Below, in pieces: positions 7,114 to 14,545 of a stretch of 33,475 bases of DNA. The notes beneath the pieces were generated by a model. The model worked only from the letters and a program-made list of their open reading frames with translations. It did not search any database and had not been told where the DNA came from. The stretch covers positions 1-33,475 of the forward strand of contig JAISLY010000005.1 in assembly GCA_031277035.1 (NCBI GenBank). Reading direction: 5' to 3'. The first letter of the stretch is position 1. Each line of letters begins with the position of its first letter. Both the position numbers and the translations under genes were made by a program. The stretch comes from Coriobacteriales bacterium. GTDB lineage: Bacteria; Actinomycetota; Coriobacteriia; Coriobacteriales; UBA8131.

Positions 7114-8403
7114 ATGAAGACCATCAAGCTGGGGTTAATCGGCCTGGGAACCGTGGGCGGCGGCGTCGTTCGCATTCTCCAGGAACACCATGACGACTTT
7201 GTGCGCGATCAGGACATCGACCTGCGCCTTGTCGCCGTCGCTTCCCGGGACTCCTCTGAGGCCCATGTGCTGGGTATCGCAGACATCTTTTCGACCGACG
7301 GCAACGATATTATCAACAATCCTGAGATTGACATCGTCATCGAGCTCGTCGGCGGTACCGGCGCTGCCCGCAGCTTTGTCTACGCCGCGCTTGAGGCCGG
7401 CAAATCGGTGGTCACGGCCAACAAGGCGCTTATTGCGGCCGAGGGGCACGACATCTGCACACTTGCCGCCTCCAAGGGCTGCGAGGTGGCCTTTGAGGCT
7501 TCGGTTGGCGGCGGCATCCCCATCATCGGGCCGCTGCGGCATACCCTTGCCGGCAACCGGATAACGAGTGTCATCGGTATTCTCAACGGCACGACCAACT
7601 ACATGCTCACGCGCATCGACGAGGACCGCCTGAGCTACGATGCGGCGCTTGCGGAGGCACAGGCGGCGGGATTTGCCGAGTTCGACCCCACGGCGGATGT
7701 CGAGGGCGCCGATGCCGCCGCCAAGATAGCCATTCTCGGCACTATCGCCTACAACACCGACATCCATATCTCGCAGGTGCCGGTGGAGGGTATCACTGCC
7801 ATCAGCCCCGTCGATTTGGACTACGCGCGCGAGATGGGTTATTCCATCAAACTGCTCGGCATCGCAAACCGGACGCCGGGCGGCATCGACATTCGCGTGC
7901 ATCCTACGATGCTTGCGCTCGATCATCCGCTCTCGTCGGTCAGAGGGGTGATGAACGCCATCTATGTTGTCGGCGATGCGGTGGGAGAGACGATGTATTA
8001 CGGGGCGGGCGCCGGTTCGGGGCCGGCGGCGTCCTCGGTCGTCGGCGACCTGATTGAGGTCGCGCGGCATCTGGCCTACCGCGAGTCCATCGCGCAGCCC
8101 GTCTGGGACACCGAGGCCCTGCCGATTCGCTCCATCGACGAATTGATAACAAGTTATTATTTGCGCCTTTCGGTGCCCGACCGGCCCGGCGTCCTGGCGA
8201 CGACAGCCCAGGTCTTTGCGCAGCACGATGTGTCCATCTACTCGATGGTGCAACGCGGTGTGCATGAGGGTTGCGCCGAACTCATCTACGTCACGCACGC
8301 CGCGCGCGAAAGCGCCATCCGCGCGACGCTTGCGGGTATTGAGAAGACCGGCCTGCTTACCAGCGCTCCCGTCCTGATACGCGTCGAGGACGCGAAGGCC
8401 TGA
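7114..8403 (+). CDS. hom: Homoserine dehydrogenase with C-terminal ACT domain
   Basis: The enzyme reduces aspartate semialdehyde to homoserine with NAD(P)H, the branch point to threonine and methionine. The 429-residue length fits the Gram-positive monofunctional type. Residues 5-20 (KLGLIGLGTVGGGVVR) form the Rossmann nucleotide loop. VTANKALIA, FEASVGGGIPIIGPLR, GILNGTTNYML and the catalytic-domain motif FDPTADVEGADAAAKIAIL follow in family order. From about residue 345 (YYLRLSVPDRPGVLATTAQV) an ACT domain is present, where threonine feedback inhibition is expected. GAGAGG lies upstream of the ATG. The gene follows lysA on the same strand through a repeat-filled gap, so a shared transcript is likely. 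Confidence 0.96.
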   Translation: MKTIKLGLIGLGTVGGGVVRILQEHHDDFVRDQDIDLRLVAVASRDSSEAHVLGIADIFSTDGNDIINNPEIDIVIELVGGTGAARSFVYAALEAGKSVVTANKALIAAEGHDICTLAASKGCEVAFEASVGGGIPIIGPLRHTLAGNRITSVIGILNGTTNYMLTRIDEDRLSYDAALAEAQAAGFAEFDPTADVEGADAAAKIAILGTIAYNTDIHISQVPVEGITAISPVDLDYAREMGYSIKLLGIANRTPGGIDIRVHPTMLALDHPLSSVRGVMNAIYVVGDAVGETMYYGAGAGSGPAASSVVGDLIEVARHLAYRESIAQPVWDTEALPIRSIDELITSYYLRLSVPDRPGVLATTAQVFAQHDVSIYSMVQRGVHEGCAELIYVTHAARESAIRATLAGIEKTGLLTSAPVLIRVEDAKA

Positions 8404-8405
8404 GG

Positions 8406-8500
8406 GCGCTGCGGAGAAAGCCGCGGGCCGGGCCGAGCGCTGCGGAGAAAGCCGCGAGCCGGGCCGAGCGCTGCGGACGCTGAAAGCCGCGGGCCGCACG
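8406..8500. repeat. 31-bp tandem repeat after hom
   Basis: A 31-base unit beginning gcgctgcgga and containing aaagccgcg repeats at 8406, 8437 and 8468, the third copy being altered. It fills most of the 149-base gap between hom and the membrane-protein gene. Confidence 0.85.
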
Positions 8501-8552
8501 ACGCAGACCGGGCCGGACACTGCGGGCACAGACTGGCGAAGGGGGAAGCGAC

Positions 8553-9233
8553 ATGATAAAGCGACTGCGTACCAATCGGGTGTTCGCGCTTTGCTATCGT
8601 GCGGCGGCTTTCGTCTTATGCCTGGTCGGACTGCTGGACACAACCGGTGTACTCAGGGGAGATTTTAAGGGCGAGATGCTCCTGTTCTATACGACGGAGA
8701 GCAACCTGCTCGTCCTGGTCATGTTTGGCCTTCTGATCGCCAGAACCGTCGTGAGCATCAGGCGCGAGGGCACCCGTGGCCCGGCGAGTTATCATGAGCG
8801 ATTGTCTGCCGTGGTAAGCCTTGCCATCGCGGTGACCATGCTGGTATTTTGGCTCCTTCTCGCACCGACCTTTGGCGACACCGCTTTCCTGCTGACCTAT
8901 ATCAACCTTCAAATTCACCTCATCACTCCCTTGCTGATGCTCTTTGACTATCTTCTCTTCGCGGTTCCCGGCAGGCTGAAGCGACAGGACCCCTGGCTGT
9001 TTACCCTCATCCCTCTTGCGTACTTCATCCAGGCGACCATCCTTGGCTTCTCGGGATATGTCTATACCGTCTTGCCCGGCGGCCCCCAGCATTTCCCTTA
9101 TTTTTTCCTCGACTACTACACGCTGGGAGGCTGGGTATTCGCCTACGGCATCGCAATCCTGGCCGTTTTCGTGGGCCTTGCCTACGGCCTGCTCTTTGTG
9201 GACCGCCGCCGGGCACGCCGTCTGCGCCCCTGA
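8553..9233 (+). CDS. Pr6Pr-like multi-pass membrane protein
   Basis: A 226-residue integral membrane protein with about six hydrophobic segments (roughly residues 11-28, 45-65, 86-103, 111-135, 145-165 and 197-216) and Arg-rich cytosolic ends (RRRARRLRP). LLFYTTESNLLV (43-54) and LQIHLITPLLMLFDYLLF (119-136) match the conserved features of the Pr6Pr family of bacterial membrane proteins, whose function is not known. The ATG follows AAGGGGG by 7 bases. It may be cotranscribed with hom, but nothing ties it to amino-acid synthesis. The family call is from memory of these motifs. Confidence 0.7.
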   Translation: MIKRLRTNRVFALCYRAAAFVLCLVGLLDTTGVLRGDFKGEMLLFYTTESNLLVLVMFGLLIARTVVSIRREGTRGPASYHERLSAVVSLAIAVTMLVFWLLLAPTFGDTAFLLTYINLQIHLITPLLMLFDYLLFAVPGRLKRQDPWLFTLIPLAYFIQATILGFSGYVYTVLPGGPQHFPYFFLDYYTLGGWVFAYGIAILAVFVGLAYGLLFVDRRRARRLRP

Positions 9234-9321
9234 CAGCCACCCACGCCATCTTGGCACTCAGCGTCTCCCGGGATTCACTGACTGGAAACACCCGTGTAAC
9301 CCAGGGGCGCAAAGGCTGCAC

Positions 9322-9327
9322 TATAAT
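9322..9327 (+). promoter_or_regulatory. -10 box that predicts a leaderless mRNA
   Basis: TATAAT ends only 6 bases before the ATG at 9334, so transcription would begin at or next to the start codon. There is no Shine-Dalgarno in the correct window. Leaderless messages are common in actinomycetes. A -35 of good quality is not visible at 17 bases. Confidence 0.5.
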
Positions 9328-9333
9328 CGCGCC

Positions 9334-10179
9334 ATGTCAATACTTCTCAAAACAGACTGGAACCATGAGTGGGAGCTGGCTTCGGGTGGCCCGCGCCAGC
9401 CGGATACGCCGGAATTCTGGAACGATAAGGCCGTTCGCTGCCGCAGGCAGGGGCATACTCTGCTTGACGGCTACGACCCCTACCTTGCTGAGTTCATCGA
9501 CTACGCGGCCCTGCGCCCCGGCGAAAGCGTTTTGGATGTGGGTTGTGGGCCGGGCTTGCTGTCGGTGCTGTTGGCGCAGCAGGGGCATCGGGTTACCGCG
9601 CTTGATTTCTCGCACCGGATGCTGGCGATGCTGTTCCAAAGGGCGCACCGGGCCGGCGGGCTTGACGTCACGCCGGTGTTGGCCGACTGGCGCGATGACT
9701 GGGAGACAAAAGGTGTGGAGAAGGCCGACGTCGCCCTGGCCTCCCGCTCCGTTGCGGCCGTTGAGCTGGAAGCGGCAATCCGCAAGCTCAACACCTGGGC
9801 GCGCAGACGGGTCTGCCTTTCCACCGCGGCGGGGGGCTCACCTGCCTTTGATCGGGTGCTGGCCAAGGAACTCGGTCGCCACATCTGTCAGCACTCGAAT
9901 TTTGCCTACTGCATGAATATCCTCTTTGCCATGGATGTCCGTCCGGAGCTGCGTTTTATCGACAGCCCCAAACACGAGTTCTGGCCCAGCCGCGCACGTG
10001 CCGAGGCCGCGATTCGGCACAGCGCCGGGCCTCTCAACAGCAATGAAGAGTTGCGACTGCAAAGGTATCTGCGTCGCCACCTGGTGCAACTGCGCGACGA
10101 GCGCGGCCGTCTTGTCTGGCAGCGTGACTACACCAGAGTGGTGGAGTGGGCCTTTATCGCCTGGGATCGGGAGGGATAG
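9334..10179 (+). CDS. Class I SAM-dependent methyltransferase
   Basis: The 281-residue protein carries SAM motif I SVLDVGCGPGLLSVLLA (65-81), an acidic end to the second strand (VTALDFSHRMLAML) and a later VTPVLADWRDDW where the adenine-contacting acidic residue is expected. The C-terminal half (NFAYCMNILFAMDVRPELRF, then a basic helix region) is less typical and may bind the substrate, which is unknown. The ATG at 9334 is taken as the start; the open frame extends far upstream through the preceding gene but without conserved sequence. The xdhC-like gene starts 5 bases after the stop, so the two form an operon. This pairing hints at a role around a molybdenum enzyme or its maturation, which is inference. 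Confidence 0.85.
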   Translation: MSILLKTDWNHEWELASGGPRQPDTPEFWNDKAVRCRRQGHTLLDGYDPYLAEFIDYAALRPGESVLDVGCGPGLLSVLLAQQGHRVTALDFSHRMLAMLFQRAHRAGGLDVTPVLADWRDDWETKGVEKADVALASRSVAAVELEAAIRKLNTWARRRVCLSTAAGGSPAFDRVLAKELGRHICQHSNFAYCMNILFAMDVRPELRFIDSPKHEFWPSRARAEAAIRHSAGPLNSNEELRLQRYLRRHLVQLRDERGRLVWQRDYTRVVEWAFIAWDREG

Positions 10180-10184
10180 GACAC

Positions 10185-11264
10185 ATGCCAGATGCGCCGA
10201 AGCCGACATTGAAGGCAACTTTGCAGGCGATGATTGATGCCCTGCGGGCGGGGGAGCTGCCCGAGGCAGGTGCGGCAGACTTTCCCTGTTTTTCTGAGGA
10301 GGCGCTGCGCAGCCACGTTGGCGTGACTCCCGAAGCTATTCAGTCTGTTCTGGCCAGTCTGAGCAAAGCCGATATACCCACGCTTGAGGAAGCGATAGTG
10401 GCGCTGGAGGCTCTGTCGCCGCACTCGGCAACAGAGTCGCGGGCAGGCGCCCCGCCTGGCGCAAACTCACTGGCAGGCGCCCCGCCTGGTGCAGAGTCGC
10501 GGGCAGGCGCCCCGGGCCAGCCCGCCTGGCTCGGCTTTAAGCTTGTGTACGATTCGCGTGCCGCGCTTGACAGTAACGATACGGAGGTCGTCGGCTTTCA
10601 CGGTATCGGTGCGGGGAGTGCCAATGGCGATTCGGGCATCTTTCTGGTCTATGAGGACGGCCGGGTGACCTGTTCGCGCCCCTACTCCGAACGCGACCGC
10701 ATGCAGATGCTGGATTGCACGCGCGGGCCCCATATGCACTCCGAGCAATATGCGGGCATCACCTGGCTCTCACTGCCCCTGGAGGTCTCGGGTCGGGTAT
10801 TTATCTTCGGGGCAGGGGAGGTGCCTTTTTGGCTGGCTCGCTATGCCTGCGATGTGGGCTTTGAGACCGTTGTGCTCGACGACGACCCCGCCTACCTGAC
10901 GCAGGAGCGTTTTGCCTGCTCAGAGCGCGTCTGCCTCCACAGCTTTACCGAGCTTGACGGGGTGGGGCTGAACATAGGCGCGCAGGACTTCGTTTTGGTG
11001 TTGACCCGTGGGCATATGTATGACCCCGAGGTGCTTGCCTACGCCGTTGCGACCGATGCGCACTACGTTGGCATGATGGGCTGTTTGATGAAAAACGAGC
11101 GCGTCATGGCCCTGGCCGAGCGCGCCGGGGTGGCGCAAAGTCGCCTGCAGACCGTGCATGCGCCGGTGGGCCTGCGCTTTGGTGCCAAGACTCCGCCGGA
11201 GTTGGCGATGTGTGTGGTTGCAGAACTGATAGAGGACCGCTACCGGCAGCGCCGTATCAATTGA
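10185..11264 (+). CDS. XdhC-family molybdenum-enzyme maturation protein
   Basis: XdhC proteins bind molybdenum cofactor, protect its sulfurated form and hand it to xanthine-dehydrogenase-like hydroxylases. The 359-residue product has an N-terminal part with two halves and a C-terminal Rossmann domain: RVFIFGAGEVPFWLARYACD (204-223), VVLDDDP (229-235), YVGMMGCLMKNERV (294-307) and the closing HAPVGLRFGAKTPPELAMCV (325-344), all typical of XdhC_C. Residues 84-110 are an in-frame repeat insertion (SRAGAPPGAN type) in a linker, absent from ordinary family members as far as I know. GGGAGG overlaps the stop of the methyltransferase gene and lies 6-10 bases before the ATG at 10185. No xanthine dehydrogenase gene is in the window. 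Confidence 0.85.
   Translation: MPDAPKPTLKATLQAMIDALRAGELPEAGAADFPCFSEEALRSHVGVTPEAIQSVLASLSKADIPTLEEAIVALEALSPHSATESRAGAPPGANSLAGAPPGAESRAGAPGQPAWLGFKLVYDSRAALDSNDTEVVGFHGIGAGSANGDSGIFLVYEDGRVTCSRPYSERDRMQMLDCTRGPHMHSEQYAGITWLSLPLEVSGRVFIFGAGEVPFWLARYACDVGFETVVLDDDPAYLTQERFACSERVCLHSFTELDGVGLNIGAQDFVLVLTRGHMYDPEVLAYAVATDAHYVGMMGCLMKNERVMALAERAGVAQSRLQTVHAPVGLRFGAKTPPELAMCVVAELIEDRYRQRRIN
10434..10514 (+). repeat. In-frame repeat inside the xdhC-like gene
   Basis: The string ggcaggcgccccgcctgg recurs, giving the peptide units ESRAGAPPGAN, SLAGAPPGA and ESRAGAPGQ. The unit is 30 bases (10 codons), so copy number can change without a frameshift. Confidence 0.85.
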
Positions 11265-11470
11265 GGGCGACACGGCAGGAGCGCGCCAGACAGGGGCTCA
11301 GGCCGCCGCCTCACCCCACACCCCCCGCCCCGCGCCGCGCCTGAGTTATTGGGCACGAGGGAGACGAGCCCGCCCCGCCCCGCGCCCCCGCGCCCCCGCC
11401 CCGCGCCTGAGAAGAACCACCTGCGCGCCGCCCCAAATCGCCGCCCCAAATCACCACCTCAAAAAATTTC
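11265..11470. other. C-rich gene-free stretch before the infA operon
   Basis: No gene is seen. The stretch is made of ccgccccgcgcc-type runs with a direct repeat ccgccccgcgcc...cctgag on either side of a short AT-richer segment (about 11341-11373). The minus strand is G-rich enough to form quadruplexes. It ends abruptly at the AT-rich promoter of infA. Confidence 0.6.
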
Positions 11471-11473
11471 CAT

Positions 11474-11502
11474 TTGCGCACTTCAAGCAGTTGCGGTATT
11501 AT
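11474..11502 (+). promoter_or_regulatory. Promoter of the infA-rplQ operon
   Basis: TTGCGC (11474-11479), a 17-base spacer, then TATTAT (11497-11502), within an AT-rich island flanked by GC-rich DNA. The predicted start near 11509 gives a leader of about 60 bases with a small gcag-ttttt-ctgc hairpin (11527-11539) before infA. Confidence 0.6.
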
Positions 11503-11568
11503 TGCATGCTGTCATTTTTCGGGGCGCAGTTTTTCTGCACCCTGAACCCGGAGAGAAAGTAGCGGTTT

Positions 11569-11787
11569 TTGGGCAAGGAGAACGCGATTGAACTCGAGGG
11601 CACGGTCATCGAACCGCTGCCGAACGCGATGTTTCATGTTGAGTTGGAAAACGGACATGTTGTGCTTGCGCACATCTCGGGCAAGATGCGCATGCACTAT
11701 ATCCGAATCCTTCCCGGTGATAAGGTGACGGTGGAGCTCTCGCCCTACGACCTCAGTCGGGGGCGTATCACCTATCGGTACAAATAG
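11569..11787 (+). CDS. infA: Translation initiation factor IF-1
   Basis: IF-1 binds the ribosomal A site during initiation. The 72-residue S1-like OB fold is conserved end to end: [40 protein letters not shown] and [16 protein letters not shown]. The start is a TTG: no ATG or GTG is available, and the reading [10 protein letters not shown] matches the family N-terminus only from this codon. The best purine stretch (ggagagaaag) is some 10-15 bases away, so initiation may be weak or regulated. First gene of the ribosomal operon. Confidence 0.97.
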   Translation: MGKENAIELEGTVIEPLPNAMFHVELENGHVVLAHISGKMRMHYIRILPGDKVTVELSPYDLSRGRITYRYK

Positions 11788-11925
11788 GACAACAGACGTC
11801 TGCGGCTGCGGCGTAGAGATAGATAGTTTGGGACTGATTACCCGGGATTGCAGGGGTACGCATGGCAATCGGCGGGGCAATCGAATGGATTTACAGGACC
11901 GGAAGACCGGAAGGGTGACATCATC

Positions 11926-12039
11926 ATGAAGGTACGTCCTTCGGTAAAGAAGATGTGTGACAAATGCAAGATTATCCGACGCCATGGCCGCGTTCTCGTC
12001 ATCTGTGAGAACCCGCGCCATAAGCAGCGTCAGGGCTAA
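11926..12039 (+). CDS. rpmJ: 50S ribosomal protein L36, zinc type
   Basis: [19 protein letters not shown] starts a 37-residue protein of exact family length. C11, C14, C27 and H32 are the zinc ligands of the C+ form. The ATG at 11926 is the family start; AAGGG lies about 9 bases upstream. The 138-base gap after infA contains a short direct repeat accggaag x2 (about 11898-11912) and no gene. Confidence 0.97.
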   Translation: MKVRPSVKKMCDKCKIIRRHGRVLVICENPRHKQRQG

Positions 12040-12051
12040 GGAGGAATGCGC

Positions 12052-12420
12052 GTGGCACGTATTGCTGGCGTCGACCTCCCGCGCGAGAAGCGCGTCGAGA
12101 TCGGCCTGACCTATATCTATGGCATCGGGCTTACCACTGCCCAGAAGATACTCAGCGAGACCGATGTCAACCCGGATACCCGGGTCAAGGATCTGACAGA
12201 AGAGGAGACGGTTCGTCTCCGCGATTACATCGACAAGAATCTCCAGATAGAGGGCGACCTGCGGCGTGAGGTGTCGCAGAATGTCAAGCGCCTGATGGAG
12301 ATTGGCTCCTATCGTGGTCTGCGGCATCGCAAGGGCCTCCCGGTACGTGGCCAGCGTACGCATACCAATGCTCGCACCCGCAAAGGCCCGCGTAAGCAGA
12401 TAGGGGGCAAGAAGAAATAA
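12052..12420 (+). CDS. rpsM: 30S ribosomal protein S13
   Basis: S13 lies in the 30S head and contacts tRNA and the large subunit. The 122-residue product reads [20 protein letters not shown] at its N-terminus and ends with the basic tail ([18 protein letters not shown]). The GTG at 12052 is preferred over the ATG at 12046 because AAGGAGG (12038-12044) is 7 bases from the GTG but only 1 base from the ATG, and the family begins with MARIAGVD. The stop overlaps the rpsK start by one base (TAATG). Confidence 0.97.
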   Translation: MARIAGVDLPREKRVEIGLTYIYGIGLTTAQKILSETDVNPDTRVKDLTEEETVRLRDYIDKNLQIEGDLRREVSQNVKRLMEIGSYRGLRHRKGLPVRGQRTHTNARTRKGPRKQIGGKKK

Positions 12421-12818
12421 TGGCAGCCAAGAAACAGGTGCGGACCCGCGTCAAGCGCTCGGAGCGCAAGAATATCGCCGTGGGTCAGGCACATATCAAA
12501 TCCACGTTCAACAATACAATCATCACCCTTACCGACCCTGCGGGCAACGTCATTACCTGGCAAAGCGCCGGCACGGTGGGCTTTAAGGGCTCGCGCAAGT
12601 CAACCCCCTTCGCCGCGCAGATGGCCGCCGAGGCCGCCGCGAAGATTGCTCAGGAGCACGGCTTGCGCAAGGTCTCCGTATTCGTCAAGGGCCCCGGCTC
12701 TGGTCGCGAGACGGCGATTCGCTCGCTTCAGGCCGCTGGTCTGGAGATAGCGAGCATTCAGGACTGCACGCCCATTCCGCACAACGGGGTTCGTCAGCGC
12801 AAGCGTCGCCGCGTGTAA
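12420..12818 (+). CDS. rpsK: 30S ribosomal protein S11
   Basis: S11 sits on the 30S platform near the mRNA exit. The 132-residue protein has [40 protein letters not shown] and the C-terminal signature [18 protein letters not shown]. Its ATG shares a base with the rpsM stop, so translation of the two is coupled. Confidence 0.98.
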   Translation: MAAKKQVRTRVKRSERKNIAVGQAHIKSTFNNTIITLTDPAGNVITWQSAGTVGFKGSRKSTPFAAQMAAEAAAKIAQEHGLRKVSVFVKGPGSGRETAIRSLQAAGLEIASIQDCTPIPHNGVRQRKRRRV

Positions 12819-12859
12819 GCGGCTGACCCGCAGGACGCAAGCCGGTGCGGGGCGCAGGG

Positions 12860-12878
12860 GCTGCGGCGCACCCGCAGC
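12860..12878 (+). promoter_or_regulatory. Hairpin in the rpsK-rpsD gap, possible S4 control site
   Basis: gctgcgg-cgcac-ccgcagc is a perfect 7-bp stem with a 5-base loop, in an otherwise unexplained 129-base gap of a tightly packed operon. There is no T-run, so it is not a classical terminator. S4 autoregulates its own message in several bacteria by binding a leader structure. Whether this is such a site is not shown. Confidence 0.3.
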
Positions 12879-12947
12879 GCAGGGAGGACGGCAGGTCGGT
12901 ACAACGACGGACGTCTCACAATAAGTCGAAAGGTAGGTTGTTTCGAT

Positions 12948-13574
12948 ATGGCCAGATATACAGGAGCCGACTGTCGGCTCTGTCGCCGGGAGGGTGGCAA
13001 GCTCTTTTTAAAGGGCGACCGCTGCTACTCCGATAAGTGTGCCTGGGAGCGCCGGGCGTATGCCCCCGGCGAGGCAGGCAAGAAGCGCGTCAAGGAAAGC
13101 GAGTATCGCATCCAGCTGCGCGAGAAACAGAAGACCAAGCGCATCTACGGGCTGCTTGAGAAGCAGTTTCGCGGATATTACGACCTCGCGAATCGGCAGC
13201 AGGGCGTCACGGGCGAAAACCTGCTCCGCATTCTCGAATCCCGCCTGGACAACGTGGTCTACCGCCTGGGCTTCGCCAAATCTCGCGATGAGGCTCGGCA
13301 GCAGGTTCGCCACGGGCATATCCAGGTCAACGGGCGCCGCGTGAATATCCCTTCGTACCGCATCAAGGTCGGCGATCTGGTGGCGGTGGCACCGCAGGCT
13401 CGTGACCTGCTCGTCATCAAGACCTCGCTGATCTCAAACGAGAAGACCGAAGTGCCGCAGTGGCTTGAGGTCGATATTGAGAAGCTGCAGGGCTCCGTGC
13501 TCTCGCTGCCCGCCCGCGAGCAAATCGACCTGGACATTCGCGAGCAGCTCATTGTCGAGCTCTACTCCAAATAG
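12948..13574 (+). CDS. rpsD: 30S ribosomal protein S4, zinc type
   Basis: S4 nucleates 30S assembly by binding the 16S 5' domain. The 208-residue protein starts [20 protein letters not shown], with zinc ligands C9, C12, C26 and C31 (C+ form), then an S4 RNA-binding domain ([40 protein letters not shown]). AAAGGTAGG precedes the ATG. rpoA follows after 18 bases. Confidence 0.98.
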   Translation: MARYTGADCRLCRREGGKLFLKGDRCYSDKCAWERRAYAPGEAGKKRVKESEYRIQLREKQKTKRIYGLLEKQFRGYYDLANRQQGVTGENLLRILESRLDNVVYRLGFAKSRDEARQQVRHGHIQVNGRRVNIPSYRIKVGDLVAVAPQARDLLVIKTSLISNEKTEVPQWLEVDIEKLQGSVLSLPAREQIDLDIREQLIVELYSK

Positions 13575-13592
13575 TGGTAAGGAGCATTACGC

Positions 13593-14534
13593 ATGACAGA
13601 GTTTATGAGACCACAGGTTACCGTCGAGCAGGTCAGCGCCACCCTGGCGCGCTTTATCGTCGAGCCGCTTGAGCGCGGCTATGGGCAGACGCTTGGCAAC
13701 AGCATGCGACGCGTGCTGGTGTCCTCTCTGGACGGAGCGGCCGCGACCGCCATCTCCATCGAGGGCGTGCAGCATGAGTTCACGGCGGCCGAAGGTGTTA
13801 TCGAGGACGTGACGGACATTGTGCTCAACGTCAAGTCCCTGGTCTTCCAGTCGATGGAGACCGGCATCGAGGCCACGGCGTCCATCTCCGCTGTCGGTCC
13901 GGCCGTTGTCACCGGCGCCGACCTCAATGTGCCTGCCGAGTTTAACCTTGTGAACCCCGAGCAGGTTATTGCTACGCTCGCCGAGGGCGGTAAGCTGGAG
14001 ATGACCGTGCGCATCGGCGTCGGCCGCGGCTACATCTCGGCTGAGCGCAACAAGCGCGAGGACGATCCCATCGGCGTCATTCACGTCGACTCGCTGTTCT
14101 CTCCCGTGCTGCGGTGCACGATGGACATCTCCGATACGCGCGTCGGCCAGCGCACCGACTACGACAAGCTGGTGTTGGAGGTTGAGACCAACGGCGCGAT
14201 GACACCGCAGGAGGTCGTCGTTCGGGCTGCCAATATCATCAACCAGCACATGGACGCCTTCCTTGTCCTTTCTGATGAGGAGATTGTCAACGATTCCCCG
14301 AGCATCTTTGCGCCCGAGGGTCCCGGCAAGAGCACCGAACTGGAGAAGCAGGTCGAGGATCTTGACCTTTCCGTGCGTTCGCACAACTGCCTGAAGCGCG
14401 CCGGCATACATTCCGTGCGCCAGCTGGTCGAGTTCTCAGAAAACGATCTGCTGAACATCCGAAACTTCGGCGCGAAATCGATCGAGGAAGTCAAGGACAA
14501 GCTGCAAAGCATGGACCTTGGCCTGAAGCCCTAG
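13593..14534 (+). CDS. rpoA: DNA-directed RNA polymerase alpha subunit
   Basis: Alpha dimerises to start polymerase assembly; its C-terminal domain contacts UP elements and activators. The 313-residue protein has the N-terminal domain motifs FIVEPLERGYGQTLGNSMRR and GVQHEFTAAEGVIEDVTDIV, the linker (about 228-240), and the C-terminal domain with LSVRSHNCLKRAGIHSVRQL and LLNIRNFGAKSIEEVKDKL. AAGGAG lies 8 bases before the ATG. rplQ starts 11 bases after the stop, and its Shine-Dalgarno overlaps that stop. Confidence 0.98.
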   Translation: MTEFMRPQVTVEQVSATLARFIVEPLERGYGQTLGNSMRRVLVSSLDGAAATAISIEGVQHEFTAAEGVIEDVTDIVLNVKSLVFQSMETGIEATASISAVGPAVVTGADLNVPAEFNLVNPEQVIATLAEGGKLEMTVRIGVGRGYISAERNKREDDPIGVIHVDSLFSPVLRCTMDISDTRVGQRTDYDKLVLEVETNGAMTPQEVVVRAANIINQHMDAFLVLSDEEIVNDSPSIFAPEGPGKSTELEKQVEDLDLSVRSHNCLKRAGIHSVRQLVEFSENDLLNIRNFGAKSIEEVKDKLQSMDLGLKP

Positions 14535-14545
14535 GAGTCGAGTAC

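Noticed and set aside
5595-8643. Minus-strand ORFs of 526 and 502 codons opposite lysA and hom
   Set aside because: Antisense shadows of well-conserved enzymes in GC-rich DNA; no family motifs.
11240-12363. Minus-strand ORFs of 69 and 283 codons across the infA region
   Set aside because: Shadows of infA, rpmJ and rpsM; no motifs.
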